Source: Paenalicyclobacillus mengziensis (GTDB taxonomy: Bacteria > Bacillota > Bacilli > Alicyclobacillales > Alicyclobacillaceae). Taken from it: DNA of 64,000 nt. The stretch is from positions 1,364,001-1,428,000 of the forward strand of contig NZ_CP071182.1 in assembly GCF_017298635.1 (NCBI RefSeq). The letters are read 5' to 3'. The notes under the pieces were generated by a model. That model was given only the letters and a program-made list of their open reading frames with translations, did no database searches and had not been told where the DNA came from. The translations under genes were made by a program, and so were the position numbers. Shown here piece after piece: positions 1 through 8,423 of this stretch. The first letter of the stretch is position 1; every line of letters begins with the position of its first letter.

Positions 1-246
1 AGAGGCGGCAGTAGTCACGGGTTCGGGGAAGTTCCGCAGGGGGGTGCGACGCCTGAACTGTGGCGCGGGTCGGAGGAGTTCACAGACGGACCTGCCGAAC
101 TCTCCGTCCGACCTGGGAGGCGCAGCGGTAGTAAAGCCACACGTCATCCGAGTACTCCATCCACGCGAACGGGCAGTGGTTATGGCGAAGGCCTTACAGG
201 CGGCGTCCGGAAAGGTTCGAAGCGACGACGGCGCCCCAACAGCTAA
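1..246 (+). CDS. C-terminal tail of a truncated gene, possibly RNase R
   Basis: The first reading frame is open from the window edge to a TAA at 244-246. It encodes a low-complexity, Gly/Ser/Arg-rich tail that ends in a very basic stretch (KGSKRRRRPNS). In Firmicutes rnr, encoding RNase R, normally lies directly upstream of smpB and ssrA, and RNase R often ends in a basic, poorly conserved tail. That context is the only support for the name; no catalytic domain is inside the window. A second frame (2..343) is also open here, so the frame choice is uncertain. Confidence 0.4.
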   Translation, partial: RGGSSHGFGEVPQGGATPELWRGSEEFTDGPAELSVRPGRRSGSKATRHPSTPSTRTGSGYGEGLTGGVRKGSKRRRRPNS

Positions 247-399
247 TCCAGGGTCTACCGGATCGACGGTCCGCTTAATAGTGAATCGTAAGTTACTTAT
301 AGATTCACGATTGAATGCGGACCAGGAGTTTGCTACGATATAGGGTACGCGCCCCTCATCGAGTGAGGCGTTGGCAGATGTGCGATTGAGGGTGGAATC

Positions 400-867
400 A
401 TGGGCAAAGGGCAGGATGGAAAGTCGCTGGCGCAAAACCGCAAGGCGTATCACGATTACTTTATCGAGGATACGTATGAGGCTGGAATTGTGCTGTTCGG
501 GACCGAAATCAAGTCCATTCGCAAAGGTTCCGCGAATCTGCGCGATGCGTACGCTCAGGTACAAAACGGGGAAGTCTGGCTATACAACATGCATGTCAGT
601 CCGTACGAGCAGGGAAATCGCTTTAACCACGAGCCGATGCGACCGCGTAAGTTGTTGCTGCATAAGAGTGAGATAGCGAAATTGATTGGTGCCGTGAAGG
701 AGCAGGGGTATACCCTCATCCCAACCAAGCTATATATCAGAAACGGCTATTGCAAGATTGAACTTGGTCTTGCGAAAGGTAAGAAACTGTATGATAAGCG
801 GGAGTCGGCCAAGAAGCGCGATGCAAACCGTGAGATTCAGCGAGCACTGCGCGACAGGAACCGTTGA
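400..867 (+). CDS. smpB: SsrA-binding protein SmpB
   Basis: This 155-residue protein binds tmRNA and delivers it to stalled ribosomes for trans-translation. The usual family landmarks are present: an N-terminal [20 protein letters not shown] block, the [20 protein letters not shown] segment, and a lysine/arginine-rich tail ([20 protein letters not shown]) that folds in the ribosomal A site. Length is typical for SmpB. The ATG at 400 follows a GAGGGTGG ribosome site. The tmRNA gene lies about 200 bp downstream on the same strand, the common Firmicute arrangement, so partner protein and RNA are side by side. Confidence 0.97.
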   Translation: MGKGQDGKSLAQNRKAYHDYFIEDTYEAGIVLFGTEIKSIRKGSANLRDAYAQVQNGEVWLYNMHVSPYEQGNRFNHEPMRPRKLLLHKSEIAKLIGAVKEQGYTLIPTKLYIRNGYCKIELGLAKGKKLYDKRESAKKRDANREIQRALRDRNR

Positions 868-1075
868 AGGGATGTTGAAGGAATACAGTTCCATGGAAAC
901 AGCGCCACGAGTCAACCATTGTCGATGATGGGCTGCTCTGTTATGATAACGTTGTAGGCGACGATGAAAAGTTGCCACTACTGCAGTAAGTTGCTTGCCA
1001 GTCCTTGGTGACCGAGTTGATGCGAAAGGGCATCCCAACATCGGTCATCGTTGACCACGAGTCAACCCAAAACGC

Positions 1076-1450
1076 GGGGGCGTTTTGGATTCGACGGGGA
1101 TTGTTCGAGCATGCACGGCGGGTCGTGGGGCTGCGAGGCCACGTTAATAACGCAGATCTAAGTTTAACTGGCAAAGCTAAAAGATTTACCTCAAACAGCA
1201 ACCTCGCCCTAGCTGCTTAATTGTAGTTAGGCCGTCATCTTGTCTGTCGCCCGTGCAGACTCGGTGACGTCAACTTAGCGGGATAGTCGGCGGCACGTGC
1301 TCGTGGGCCACCGGCGAAACTTAGCGAGCTAACCATTTCGTAAGCGTGTGTGTCCGCGTACAAATGGGACATTTAAAAGACGCACTACACCCGTAGAAGT
1401 TCATGTAGCGAGGTCTTCGGACGCGGGTTCGACTCCCGTCGCCTCCACCA
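1076..1450 (+). ncRNA. ssrA: tmRNA (transfer-messenger RNA)
   Basis: The tRNA-like ends are clear: a GGGGGCG 5' end at 1076-1082 pairs with CGCCTCC just before the encoded CCA at the 3' end (1448-1450), and the T-arm GGTTCGACTCCC is at 1427-1438. The tag reading frame ends at 1218-1220 and encodes GKAKRFTSNSNLALAA, with the standard ALAA degradation signal. The RNA rescues ribosomes together with SmpB encoded upstream. Its 3' end borders a large mobile region, and ssrA 3' ends are classical integration targets, but no second copy of the 3' end was found in the window. Confidence 0.97.
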
Positions 1451-1485
1451 TTAAAAAACCTGTCTCCTACCGGAGATGGTGTAAC

Positions 1486-1526
1486 TTAAAGCATAAGTTG
1501 TCCAATTTGGTCAGCTTATGCTTTAA
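1486..1526 (+). terminator. Inverted repeat after ssrA, possible terminator
   Basis: A perfect 12-bp inverted repeat, TTAAAGCATAAG (1486-1497) and CTTATGCTTTAA (1515-1526), lies 36 bp behind ssrA. It could end tmRNA transcription. The stem is AT-rich and only a short T-containing stretch (AACTTTCT) follows, so its use as an intrinsic terminator is uncertain; it could equally be an element end or a protein site. Confidence 0.4.
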
Positions 1527-2424
1527 AACTTTCTAGGACAAGTTATGGTTAAATCCCCTATCGTGTAGTGGGATATTAATTTAAACGCTACGTATTTTAA
1601 GCTGATGTGGTAGATGTGGTATCATGTTTTGGAATCCAATTCAATGGTTACACTTATCTCTCGAATTTCTACAAGTCGTTTTTATGAAATATGGCGCTGT
1701 ACACTTTCTGCAGATCATTCATGTCACACATTCGTGGGTTGAGTCTTAAATCGTGGTCTAAAGGAAGTGTCTCCCTCCGCAAGACGAGCGTCAGTGTCCA
1801 AATCGCATTGGTGAAACGGACAATTTATGTCGTCAACGTCGTTTGAGAGCTTGAATGCTTGAAAATCGGAAATTTTAGAGCATCAAATTCAAGGATCCAT
1901 ACTAGCGGAGCCGAGAGTTTTGGACATAGTAGTCGTCAAAGACATCTTCTCCCGTCAACCTGCGGACAAGTGTCTTGGTAGTCATAACACGGGGACGAGA
2001 CAGAAGGGCATCTGATAGGACAACGAGACACACTGGATTTGGGATATTTATTGTTCAGAGTGCCAGATCCAATGCGGTTACTGTTGATATTTCGGGTTTG
2101 TTTCTCTGGTAAACGGCTTACTCATAAACCCACTGTTATTGACGGAACCAGTTTGCACAATGTCGTGGCCACACTTTATGCAAAAGTGCATGAATATTCT
2201 AAGCTTGATGTGGAGAGGTGGGAATGTTAGGCTACTTCCCCGCCCCAGTCTATCCATCCTGTGGGCTTACAAGCCTGTTACATGCCCGCAGAGGCTCCAT
2301 GTCAAGCGGGCCCTGTATCTGTACATAATCATCCATTTGGCGCTATGTTCTGTGGCCGCCATACTATGCACTTTGTAACTGCCAAATACAACCCACATTC
2401 CGGTGATGTCCGATCCGAGTTGTC
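1527..2424. other. Gene-free stretch between ssrA and the Tn7-like module
   Basis: No convincing gene is seen in about 900 bp. Short frames here lack ribosome sites and resemble no known family. One extended imperfect stem-loop is visible at 1850-1893 (CTTGAA/TTCAAG outer arms, TGCT/AGCA middle, AAAAT/ATTTT inner). The stretch must contain one boundary of the mobile region, because conserved core genes lie before it and tniQ lies after it. I could not define a transposon end by eye. Confidence 0.5.
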
Positions 2425-3939
2425 TTAATCCGTTCCTGTCTGTATTGCTTCCCTCCACACCTTAATAAGGTCTATACACAATTGATGACCAATTTTCTCT
2501 TGAACACATTTCAAAGTGGGCTTTAACCCCAGAGATCTCAGCTCAATAACTGCTGTTCTTATTTCACTTACCTTTTCGTCAAACACCCGTTGTCTCTCTT
2601 TTTCACGATATGATGCATATCGTTTCGTAATCTCTTCGTAAATTTCAGGGTACTTACCCTTTAGTGCTGGAGAAGAAAAGTCAAGTCTTTTACCGATATC
2701 TCGTACAGATTCAGTTATTTCAGTGCTATTTAGCATGAGAGTTAGCTCGGCTCTAATTCGTGGCCAATTCTTACGTGTCTTTCCTTTGGGTTTCTTCGCC
2801 TTCCGGATCCTATATGATCGTCTTTGCATAAGAATCGTCGTAAGTTCAGGGAAGTTCTTTCTTAGAGTATCTGCTTGTACCCCAAGCTGTCTCGCGATTT
2901 CGGTTAGGAAAGGAAAATTACTTTTATCTCTCAAAATAGATTCAAGATAGTGACGAGCATTATCCTTGTTGAAAGAATGAGGTTTCCCAGGTTCCTTAGT
3001 TGTTGCAGCTATTTCACTTAAAGTCTTTGAATTATACTGCTCCTTAGTTGCCCATTCATTGCAGGGAGTGAAGAAGAGTTCTTGCATACTGATATGAAAA
3101 AATTGGCACATATCTAGTAGGTCTTGTAAGTGAGGTAATGCGCTACCTCCTGAAATACTGCTGAACCTACCTACACTTATCCCAATCCTCCTTGCTAATT
3201 CTGTCTTATTTCCTTTTGTTAGAAAAGTACTCAAGTTTTTGATCATATTTATAATTGTATTTTCAGAAGAAATGTGGCTTGGTGAAATCAATACAAATTG
3301 CTCTAAGTTTTGATGCAACTCTACCAGTTTCAGATCTACGGTATGTAGTTGATTTACCGGAGATTTTCCAAGCCAAGCGCCACATTTCCAGCAATGTCCG
3401 TTTCTAGCTCGTGATTGCGCTTGCGATTGTGCATTGGATGAACTTCCGCAAGATGGACACTTAAATTCCAGCGGAATTCCATGTTTCAGACATGTTGACA
3501 CGGGTTCCAATTGCCAAAGTAAAGGTTCATAGGTAGGCTGTTCATCTTGTTTCCAAGTTTCGAAACAAACAGGGCACCATGCCCGAGTGCTCCGCATGAG
3601 TCTGTGAGAAGAGATTATATTAGCCCAGGGTAATAGACTTGATAGATGTAGATGTGGGTTCATAGTAGCCTTTTCTAAGATATTGACGTACTCAGATGTA
3701 ATTTGGTTGATGCCGCCCAACTTTTGTGGAATCATTTTTATAAGTTTAGAAGGTTGAATCTCACTCCTAATGAGGTCCAATACCCAAATGTTGTGTGCTT
3801 CAGCCAGGCGTAAAATGTAACTTCTAAGACTTTCTACATAAGCAGTTCCATATCCGATTAATGGTAAATTATAAAGACGACTTCTTGGTGGAGTGGGAAT
3901 GAATTTCTCTGGGTCATACCATTCTATATTCAAAATCAT
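2425..3939 (-). CDS. tniQ: TniQ/TnsD-family transposition target selector (504 aa)
   Basis: TniQ proteins choose the target site of Tn7-like transposons and recruit the TnsC ATPase. The N-terminal TniQ domain is recognisable (residues about 20-200): RLYNLPLIGYGTAYVESLRS, then ESLRSYILRLAEAHN, then zinc-binding pairs WCPVC, CLKH, CPSC and CWKC. A middle helix-turn-helix-like part (ELARRIGISVGRFSSISGG) and a basic C-terminal part follow, as in TnsD-like proteins that bind a fixed attachment site. It is the last gene of the minus-strand tniQ2-tnsA'-tnsAB-tnsC-tniQ cluster and the one nearest ssrA. Which DNA it recognises cannot be read from the sequence. Confidence 0.9.
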   Translation of the reverse strand: MILNIEWYDPEKFIPTPPRSRLYNLPLIGYGTAYVESLRSYILRLAEAHNIWVLDLIRSEIQPSKLIKMIPQKLGGINQITSEYVNILEKATMNPHLHLSSLLPWANIISSHRLMRSTRAWCPVCFETWKQDEQPTYEPLLWQLEPVSTCLKHGIPLEFKCPSCGSSSNAQSQAQSRARNGHCWKCGAWLGKSPVNQLHTVDLKLVELHQNLEQFVLISPSHISSENTIINMIKNLSTFLTKGNKTELARRIGISVGRFSSISGGSALPHLQDLLDMCQFFHISMQELFFTPCNEWATKEQYNSKTLSEIAATTKEPGKPHSFNKDNARHYLESILRDKSNFPFLTEIARQLGVQADTLRKNFPELTTILMQRRSYRIRKAKKPKGKTRKNWPRIRAELTLMLNSTEITESVRDIGKRLDFSSPALKGKYPEIYEEITKRYASYREKERQRVFDEKVSEIRTAVIELRSLGLKPTLKCVQEKIGHQLCIDLIKVWREAIQTGTD

Positions 3940-4011
3940 CAGGCCTTTCTAGATGGTAGTTATGTAGTATCGTCTAATAACAGGATATTTTGTAGGTTAT
4001 ACTGACATATT

Positions 4012-5133
4012 TTAAAACCCACCAACTTCGTCTCGTTGCGGATTTCGCCTAGCAACTGAGCGTTTTTTGCCTTTTGGCTCCTCGTCTACAGTTGATGGGG
4101 AGGATTTGAACGTATCCGGCAGACCAGAGGGAAAACATTTTTGTAGTAGTTCGTCCTCTTGGATCTGCTTGTATAAGAAGGATTCTTCCCCGTCTTTCGC
4201 CTCATTGAGTAATTGGATACAAATTTTAGAATCCAAAGCAGTTTGTTCCAAATGTTCACGAGTAATCGTGTCGTTGTTCTCGTTAAGACAATGAAAAAGA
4301 GCGCGGGTTAACCAATCTTTTAAAATCCCAACCGATCCAATGGAATGAGCGTACATATAGTTAAAGTTCGACAGGAAATCAGGCATATTTTCAACCGGGA
4401 CTCGACGTTGGAATTCCATCAAGATTTTCCCGAAAGTATCTAGATCGGGTTGATTTTTATTTTGACCATTGGGATATTTGTTATGGTATCTTGAAAAGTC
4501 TTCTCTGATCGATCGACGTCCAATCTGGCCACTTAATTCACGGAGTTTGAGTAGTTCATATGTTCCGACCAATATGATCACAACACCCGTCAAGTTGAAC
4601 AAATTTTTTAGGTTATCCATTTGATCAGCTAACCTACGGCCAGATGACACTAAACCAATACTTTGAGCTTCGTCAATGATCAATACTTTCGTTTTGCGAT
4701 AGATGAGCGCATTATCCATGGCACGTCTCAATTCATCTGCTCTATGTCTATTGGACACACCGGCTAAAGGTTGGTTAAGCTTTTGAAGAATTTTAATGTA
4801 AAAGTTGCTCCATGAAAATAATCCATTCGCGTGAGGTGGATCTGCTTCGACGCGTACCACAGGGATGATCCCCGGATCAAATTTCATCTGCTGTAAAAAA
4901 TGCTTCCGAAGCTTTTGCTCGAAGACATCAAGAAGTGTTGTTTTTCCCACACCACTAGGACCAGGGACAAAGACAATCTGCGTTGCAACTGGCTCAATGG
5001 CCCAGTTCATTAGTGTATTCAAAACATTAACCAACTTAGGATGAATGATTCGGCTTTCCTTAAAGGCAAGTACTCTCTCATGATTTGATTTTGATAGCAA
5101 CGATTCATCAAATTTCCGGGCTATTTCAGTCAT
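4012..5133 (-). CDS. tnsC: TnsC-type AAA+ ATPase of the Tn7-like module
   Basis: TnsC couples target selection to the transposase through ATP-dependent oligomerisation on DNA. The 373-residue protein has a Walker A motif GPSGVGKT at about residues 58-65 and a Walker B motif KVLIIDEAQS near residue 150, followed by a typical VVIILVGTYELLKL sensor strand. The start codon overlaps the stop of tnsAB (ATGA overlap at 5130-5133), so translation is coupled to the transposase. The C-terminal tail is basic (KGKKRSVARR). It appears intact, unlike the second, frameshifted TniB at 10936-11768. Confidence 0.92.
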   Translation of the reverse strand: MTEIARKFDESLLSKSNHERVLAFKESRIIHPKLVNVLNTLMNWAIEPVATQIVFVPGPSGVGKTTLLDVFEQKLRKHFLQQMKFDPGIIPVVRVEADPPHANGLFSWSNFYIKILQKLNQPLAGVSNRHRADELRRAMDNALIYRKTKVLIIDEAQSIGLVSSGRRLADQMDNLKNLFNLTGVVIILVGTYELLKLRELSGQIGRRSIREDFSRYHNKYPNGQNKNQPDLDTFGKILMEFQRRVPVENMPDFLSNFNYMYAHSIGSVGILKDWLTRALFHCLNENNDTITREHLEQTALDSKICIQLLNEAKDGEESFLYKQIQEDELLQKCFPSGLPDTFKSSPSTVDEEPKGKKRSVARRNPQRDEVGGF

Positions 5134-7805
5134 AGTAGATCCTCCAGATCGCCGAATTCTTCAAGCGGGTGACTTGACTTAGATGATGAAGTCGAGGACT
5201 GATTTGTATCCTTGGATTGCGGTGTAACAGATGTAACTTCTTTCATGAACCGATCTTGAACGATTTGACTACTCTTCTTCTTTCGTGCTTCATCGATTTC
5301 GATTTGTAATTGTAGCTCTTTGTCATGTGCTTCCGATAGTAAGTGAGCAATTTGATGTGAATTGATGGTCTGACGCATTTTCTGAGTTTGTTTATATTGC
5401 TCCTTAAGAATTTTTGTTGCAATTTCAACTTGTTTCCGGCTACGCCCCCGTAATATCCAGTACTGTTCTGAATGTAATTCAACCCAACGACCCAGGACAT
5501 ATGCATATGCAATCCCGACATTGTCTGGATCAACTCTCGTTGGAATAACGGTTCCTTCAACACGCCCATCACTGAAATCCTCCGCCCAGTAGTACAAATT
5601 ATCGATTTTTACACCACGGCCAACTTGAACTTTTGACTTACCTTGGCGCTTTGTAGGCGGACACGTAAGAATCCAAAATTCCCTATCATACGGCACAATC
5701 CTTTGTGGCCGATGGCCTGTCTGACTCAGTCCGGTGGAAAACATATTTCGCGGACTCATTCCAAGTGCAGGATGGTCTCGTTGGTCGTAAGTTTCGTAAA
5801 ACCAGTTTTGAAGTAACTCGTCTAAGGCCTGCAAATTCCATACTGCTCTATTTTTCGGATTTGTTTTTGGTGTGAGTTGGCGTACATTTTTAGTACTTTG
5901 TGTGTTTGCAATGAGAGCGTACAGTACAGTCTTGTTGGTTGTGCCGAAAATGCGTTCAACCACAGACCCGTTTGTTGGTTTGCTTCGCCTTGATTGGATT
6001 TCAGTCCCCATTCGAGCTGCAAGCGTCTCGAAATAGATACTCTCAAATTCTTTGCCCCCGTCTACTACGAACGTCTCCGGCATGCGTTGAAATCGTTGTA
6101 TACATTTACGTACAACTCTCATGATGCTCCGAGAACCTGGCTTTTCAAAATCAATATCAAACGCGAGAACTCTCCGAGTGAAAGCGTCTATCATAAGCGT
6201 TAACCAGGGTCTGGCGGATTTATCGGTATCACCAAGTCGCACCTCTACGTCTAATTCGGTGTGGTCAATATGTGCAATCTCAAATGGGCGGTCCCCGTGT
6301 CTAGGGGTTAAAAACTCAAGATGCCAGTGTAGAATTTTATATTTTCTTGCTGCTTTATGACCCTTTCTTTCCTTTTCCTGTATATATTTCGGTCGTTCGT
6401 GTACGTACCTTGCATAAGTGGGATAGCTAGGACATAGCAAACCTTCATTATTGCACTCTTTCTGAAACAAAATAAATGAGTCATATATAGTGGGCTGATC
6501 GTACGTTTCGTAGTGCTTACCGATAAATTCAATCATTTTTTTAATGGTTAATTCGGGTAGCTTGGGACCTCGATTGCCTTTTTGGCGATTCTGTGGCAAT
6601 AGGCCATCTAGCCCATACCCTGTACACTCAAGTGAGAAATTGTATTTTGTGATCCATCGACGCACGTTTCTTGTCGCTGAGCTTGGCTTTTGCTGCCCTT
6701 CCAGAAAAGGTTTAATCACTTTGTAACGTTCGAGTGCAATCTTCAGATCTTCTTTCCGTGCCTCAAGAGCAAGTTCTGACAAGGTCGAGTTTGATTTGAC
6801 TGTTGGTACACCTTGAATGACCCCCTGTTTCACAATCGATTCAAAACCGCTGATCGAAAGTATCTGTATATTCTCATCGTCGTCTTTTATGGAAATTTGC
6901 GTAAATCCTACATTGACGATTTCCCACGTCGTTCCATCCCACGTGAATTTCTCACCGCTGTTGAGAATGATCTGGTGATCGTCCTGCGTGATCGAACGAC
7001 CACTGCTGGAAATATCGAAAGCCTCTGCGATCTCACGGTTAGGAAAGACTTGTACAAACTCCTGCTCTCTAAAAGCTTCTTTGAATAAATCCACGTATAT
7101 TTGTTCGGTAGCAATGGCCATAAAGACTGTGTCCGCATCAATGCCGATAGGAGATTGAATTAAATTCGTGAGACTCATTCCCGGTTGTTGATACAAGAGT
7201 TGTTTTAATTCTTCAATTTTTTCGCTGTCCATCGGAATAGGATGTTGAATATAATCTGATAAAAAATGGATATTTCCAACATACGTCGGATCTATTTCTA
7301 CGCTGGATCGCAGGTAATAGTGAAGACCAAATTGTGACGCATAGGTTTGGCCAGGAGGGCACACCCAATGTCCATCAACTTTCGTATAGCGAAAAGGTTC
7401 CTTTTCGGACAGTGCAATTAGGTTTTCTTCAGTTTTCCATTCTTCCCATCCAGCAGAGTGAGACCTAAGTACAAAGAAATCTGGAGTATGAAGAACACCT
7501 CTGTTTTTCCCGTTTTTGCCTGTGTAATTCAGCTTGATTTGCTCAGGTTGATCATAGTATTCCAGAACATCATCGTCGTGTTCGTACAACCACACAGCAA
7601 GTCTTTCGACACTGCCGCTTTCCCATTGAACTGTAAATCCCATTTTGTGGCTTGGATAACGTCCATGTGAGTTGAAAGGTCTCCCTTGAACTCTACGAGA
7701 CGGGCCAGATTCCCGGATTCTTGAGATTACTTTTCGGGTATTTTCCTCGAGTCCCATCGTGAGACACCACTCGGAAAATTCATGTTCGTTTAGCATGTCT
7801 ATCAC
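5130..7805 (-). CDS. TnsA-TnsB fusion transposase (891 aa)
   Basis: One chain joins the TnsA endonuclease, which cuts the 5' ends, to the TnsB DDE transposase, which cuts and joins the 3' ends. The TnsA part (about 1-220) keeps candidate catalytic residues E67 (in SVERLAVWLYE), D109 (HTPDF) and K124 (EEWKTEE). The TnsB part has a retroviral-integrase core with D in AHIDHTELDVEV, D in FVVDGGKEFES and E in NGSVVERIFGTTN. TnsAB fusions are known in some Tn7-like elements, including type I-B CRISPR-associated ones; no cas gene is seen here. The C-terminus is Ser/Thr/Asn-rich and may contact TnsC. Confidence 0.93.
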   Translation of the reverse strand: MIDMLNEHEFSEWCLTMGLEENTRKVISRIRESGPSRRVQGRPFNSHGRYPSHKMGFTVQWESGSVERLAVWLYEHDDDVLEYYDQPEQIKLNYTGKNGKNRGVLHTPDFFVLRSHSAGWEEWKTEENLIALSEKEPFRYTKVDGHWVCPPGQTYASQFGLHYYLRSSVEIDPTYVGNIHFLSDYIQHPIPMDSEKIEELKQLLYQQPGMSLTNLIQSPIGIDADTVFMAIATEQIYVDLFKEAFREQEFVQVFPNREIAEAFDISSSGRSITQDDHQIILNSGEKFTWDGTTWEIVNVGFTQISIKDDDENIQILSISGFESIVKQGVIQGVPTVKSNSTLSELALEARKEDLKIALERYKVIKPFLEGQQKPSSATRNVRRWITKYNFSLECTGYGLDGLLPQNRQKGNRGPKLPELTIKKMIEFIGKHYETYDQPTIYDSFILFQKECNNEGLLCPSYPTYARYVHERPKYIQEKERKGHKAARKYKILHWHLEFLTPRHGDRPFEIAHIDHTELDVEVRLGDTDKSARPWLTLMIDAFTRRVLAFDIDFEKPGSRSIMRVVRKCIQRFQRMPETFVVDGGKEFESIYFETLAARMGTEIQSRRSKPTNGSVVERIFGTTNKTVLYALIANTQSTKNVRQLTPKTNPKNRAVWNLQALDELLQNWFYETYDQRDHPALGMSPRNMFSTGLSQTGHRPQRIVPYDREFWILTCPPTKRQGKSKVQVGRGVKIDNLYYWAEDFSDGRVEGTVIPTRVDPDNVGIAYAYVLGRWVELHSEQYWILRGRSRKQVEIATKILKEQYKQTQKMRQTINSHQIAHLLSEAHDKELQLQIEIDEARKKKSSQIVQDRFMKEVTSVTPQSKDTNQSSTSSSKSSHPLEEFGDLEDLL

Positions 7806-7821
7806 CTACAGAATCATTCTT

Positions 7822-8379
7822 TTAAAACGAGAAATAAATGTTTTGAACGTGGGTTCGGATAATCTCTGTATTTAAACGGAGATGATAATGGAGACCAAAT
7901 TGTGATGCATAATATTGGCCGGGTGGGCAAATCCAGCTGTCGTTTAATTTTGTAAAGCGTGCTGGGTCTTTCTCTTTCAGGCGAATTAGGCTATCTTCGG
8001 ATTTCCACTCTTCCCATCCAGCAGAGCGAGACCTAAGCACAAAAAAATCTGGGGTATGAAGAACACCTCTCTGTCTACCGTTTTCGCCTGTGTAGGTCAG
8101 CTTGATTTTTCCGGGTTGATTGTAATATTCCAGGACATCATCCTCGTGTTCGTACAACCATCCAGCAAGTTTCTCTAGACTACTTTCCCATTGAATCGTG
8201 AATCCCATTTTCCGACTAGCGTAACGTCTATGTGAGTTAAACGGCCCCGCCTGAACTCCATGGGACGGACCGTGTTCTCGAATTTCTGAGATAACTTTCT
8301 TTGCTTTTTCATCGAGTTCGGTCGCTAGACACCATTCTATGAATTCGTGTTCATCGAGCACATACATCACCCCAGTCAT
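7822..8379 (-). CDS. Truncated paralogue of the TnsA endonuclease domain (185 aa)
   Basis: This short protein matches the first 180 residues of the neighbouring TnsAB fusion along its whole length: HEFxEWCL, GPFNSHRRY, KMGFTIQWES, VLHTPDFFVLRS and CPPGQYYASQFGLHYHLR are shared or nearly so. It stops where the fusion continues toward TnsB (NIYFSF against NIHFLSDY). Candidate catalytic residues E69, D111 and K126 are all kept. It ends 16 bp before tnsAB. It may be the remnant of a second tnsAB lost by unequal recombination, or a free TnsA-like protein. Confidence 0.75.
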   Translation of the reverse strand: MTGVMYVLDEHEFIEWCLATELDEKAKKVISEIREHGPSHGVQAGPFNSHRRYASRKMGFTIQWESSLEKLAGWLYEHEDDVLEYYNQPGKIKLTYTGENGRQRGVLHTPDFFVLRSRSAGWEEWKSEDSLIRLKEKDPARFTKLNDSWICPPGQYYASQFGLHYHLRLNTEIIRTHVQNIYFSF

Positions 8380-8423
8380 GATATTTTGAAACGCTAATGG
8401 TTATAGTTTGAGTGTAACAGCAT

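Noticed and set aside
44..343. 99-aa frame overlapping the window start
   Set aside because: It overlaps the basic-tail frame thought to end rnr, has no ribosome site and resembles nothing; it ends close before smpB only by chance.
1427..1450. Duplicate of the tmRNA 3' end as an integrase attachment site
   Set aside because: No second copy of the T-arm/acceptor sequence was noticed in the window, and the neighbouring genes are Tn7-like rather than a phage-type integrase.
2039..2378. Two overlapping plus-strand frames before tniQ
   Set aside because: They lack ribosome sites and any recognisable motif, and the composition does not look coding.
5243..7141. Frames of 60-110 aa inside tnsAB on both strands
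   Set aside because: All lie within the 891-codon fusion gene whose domains are clearly recognised; they are shadows.
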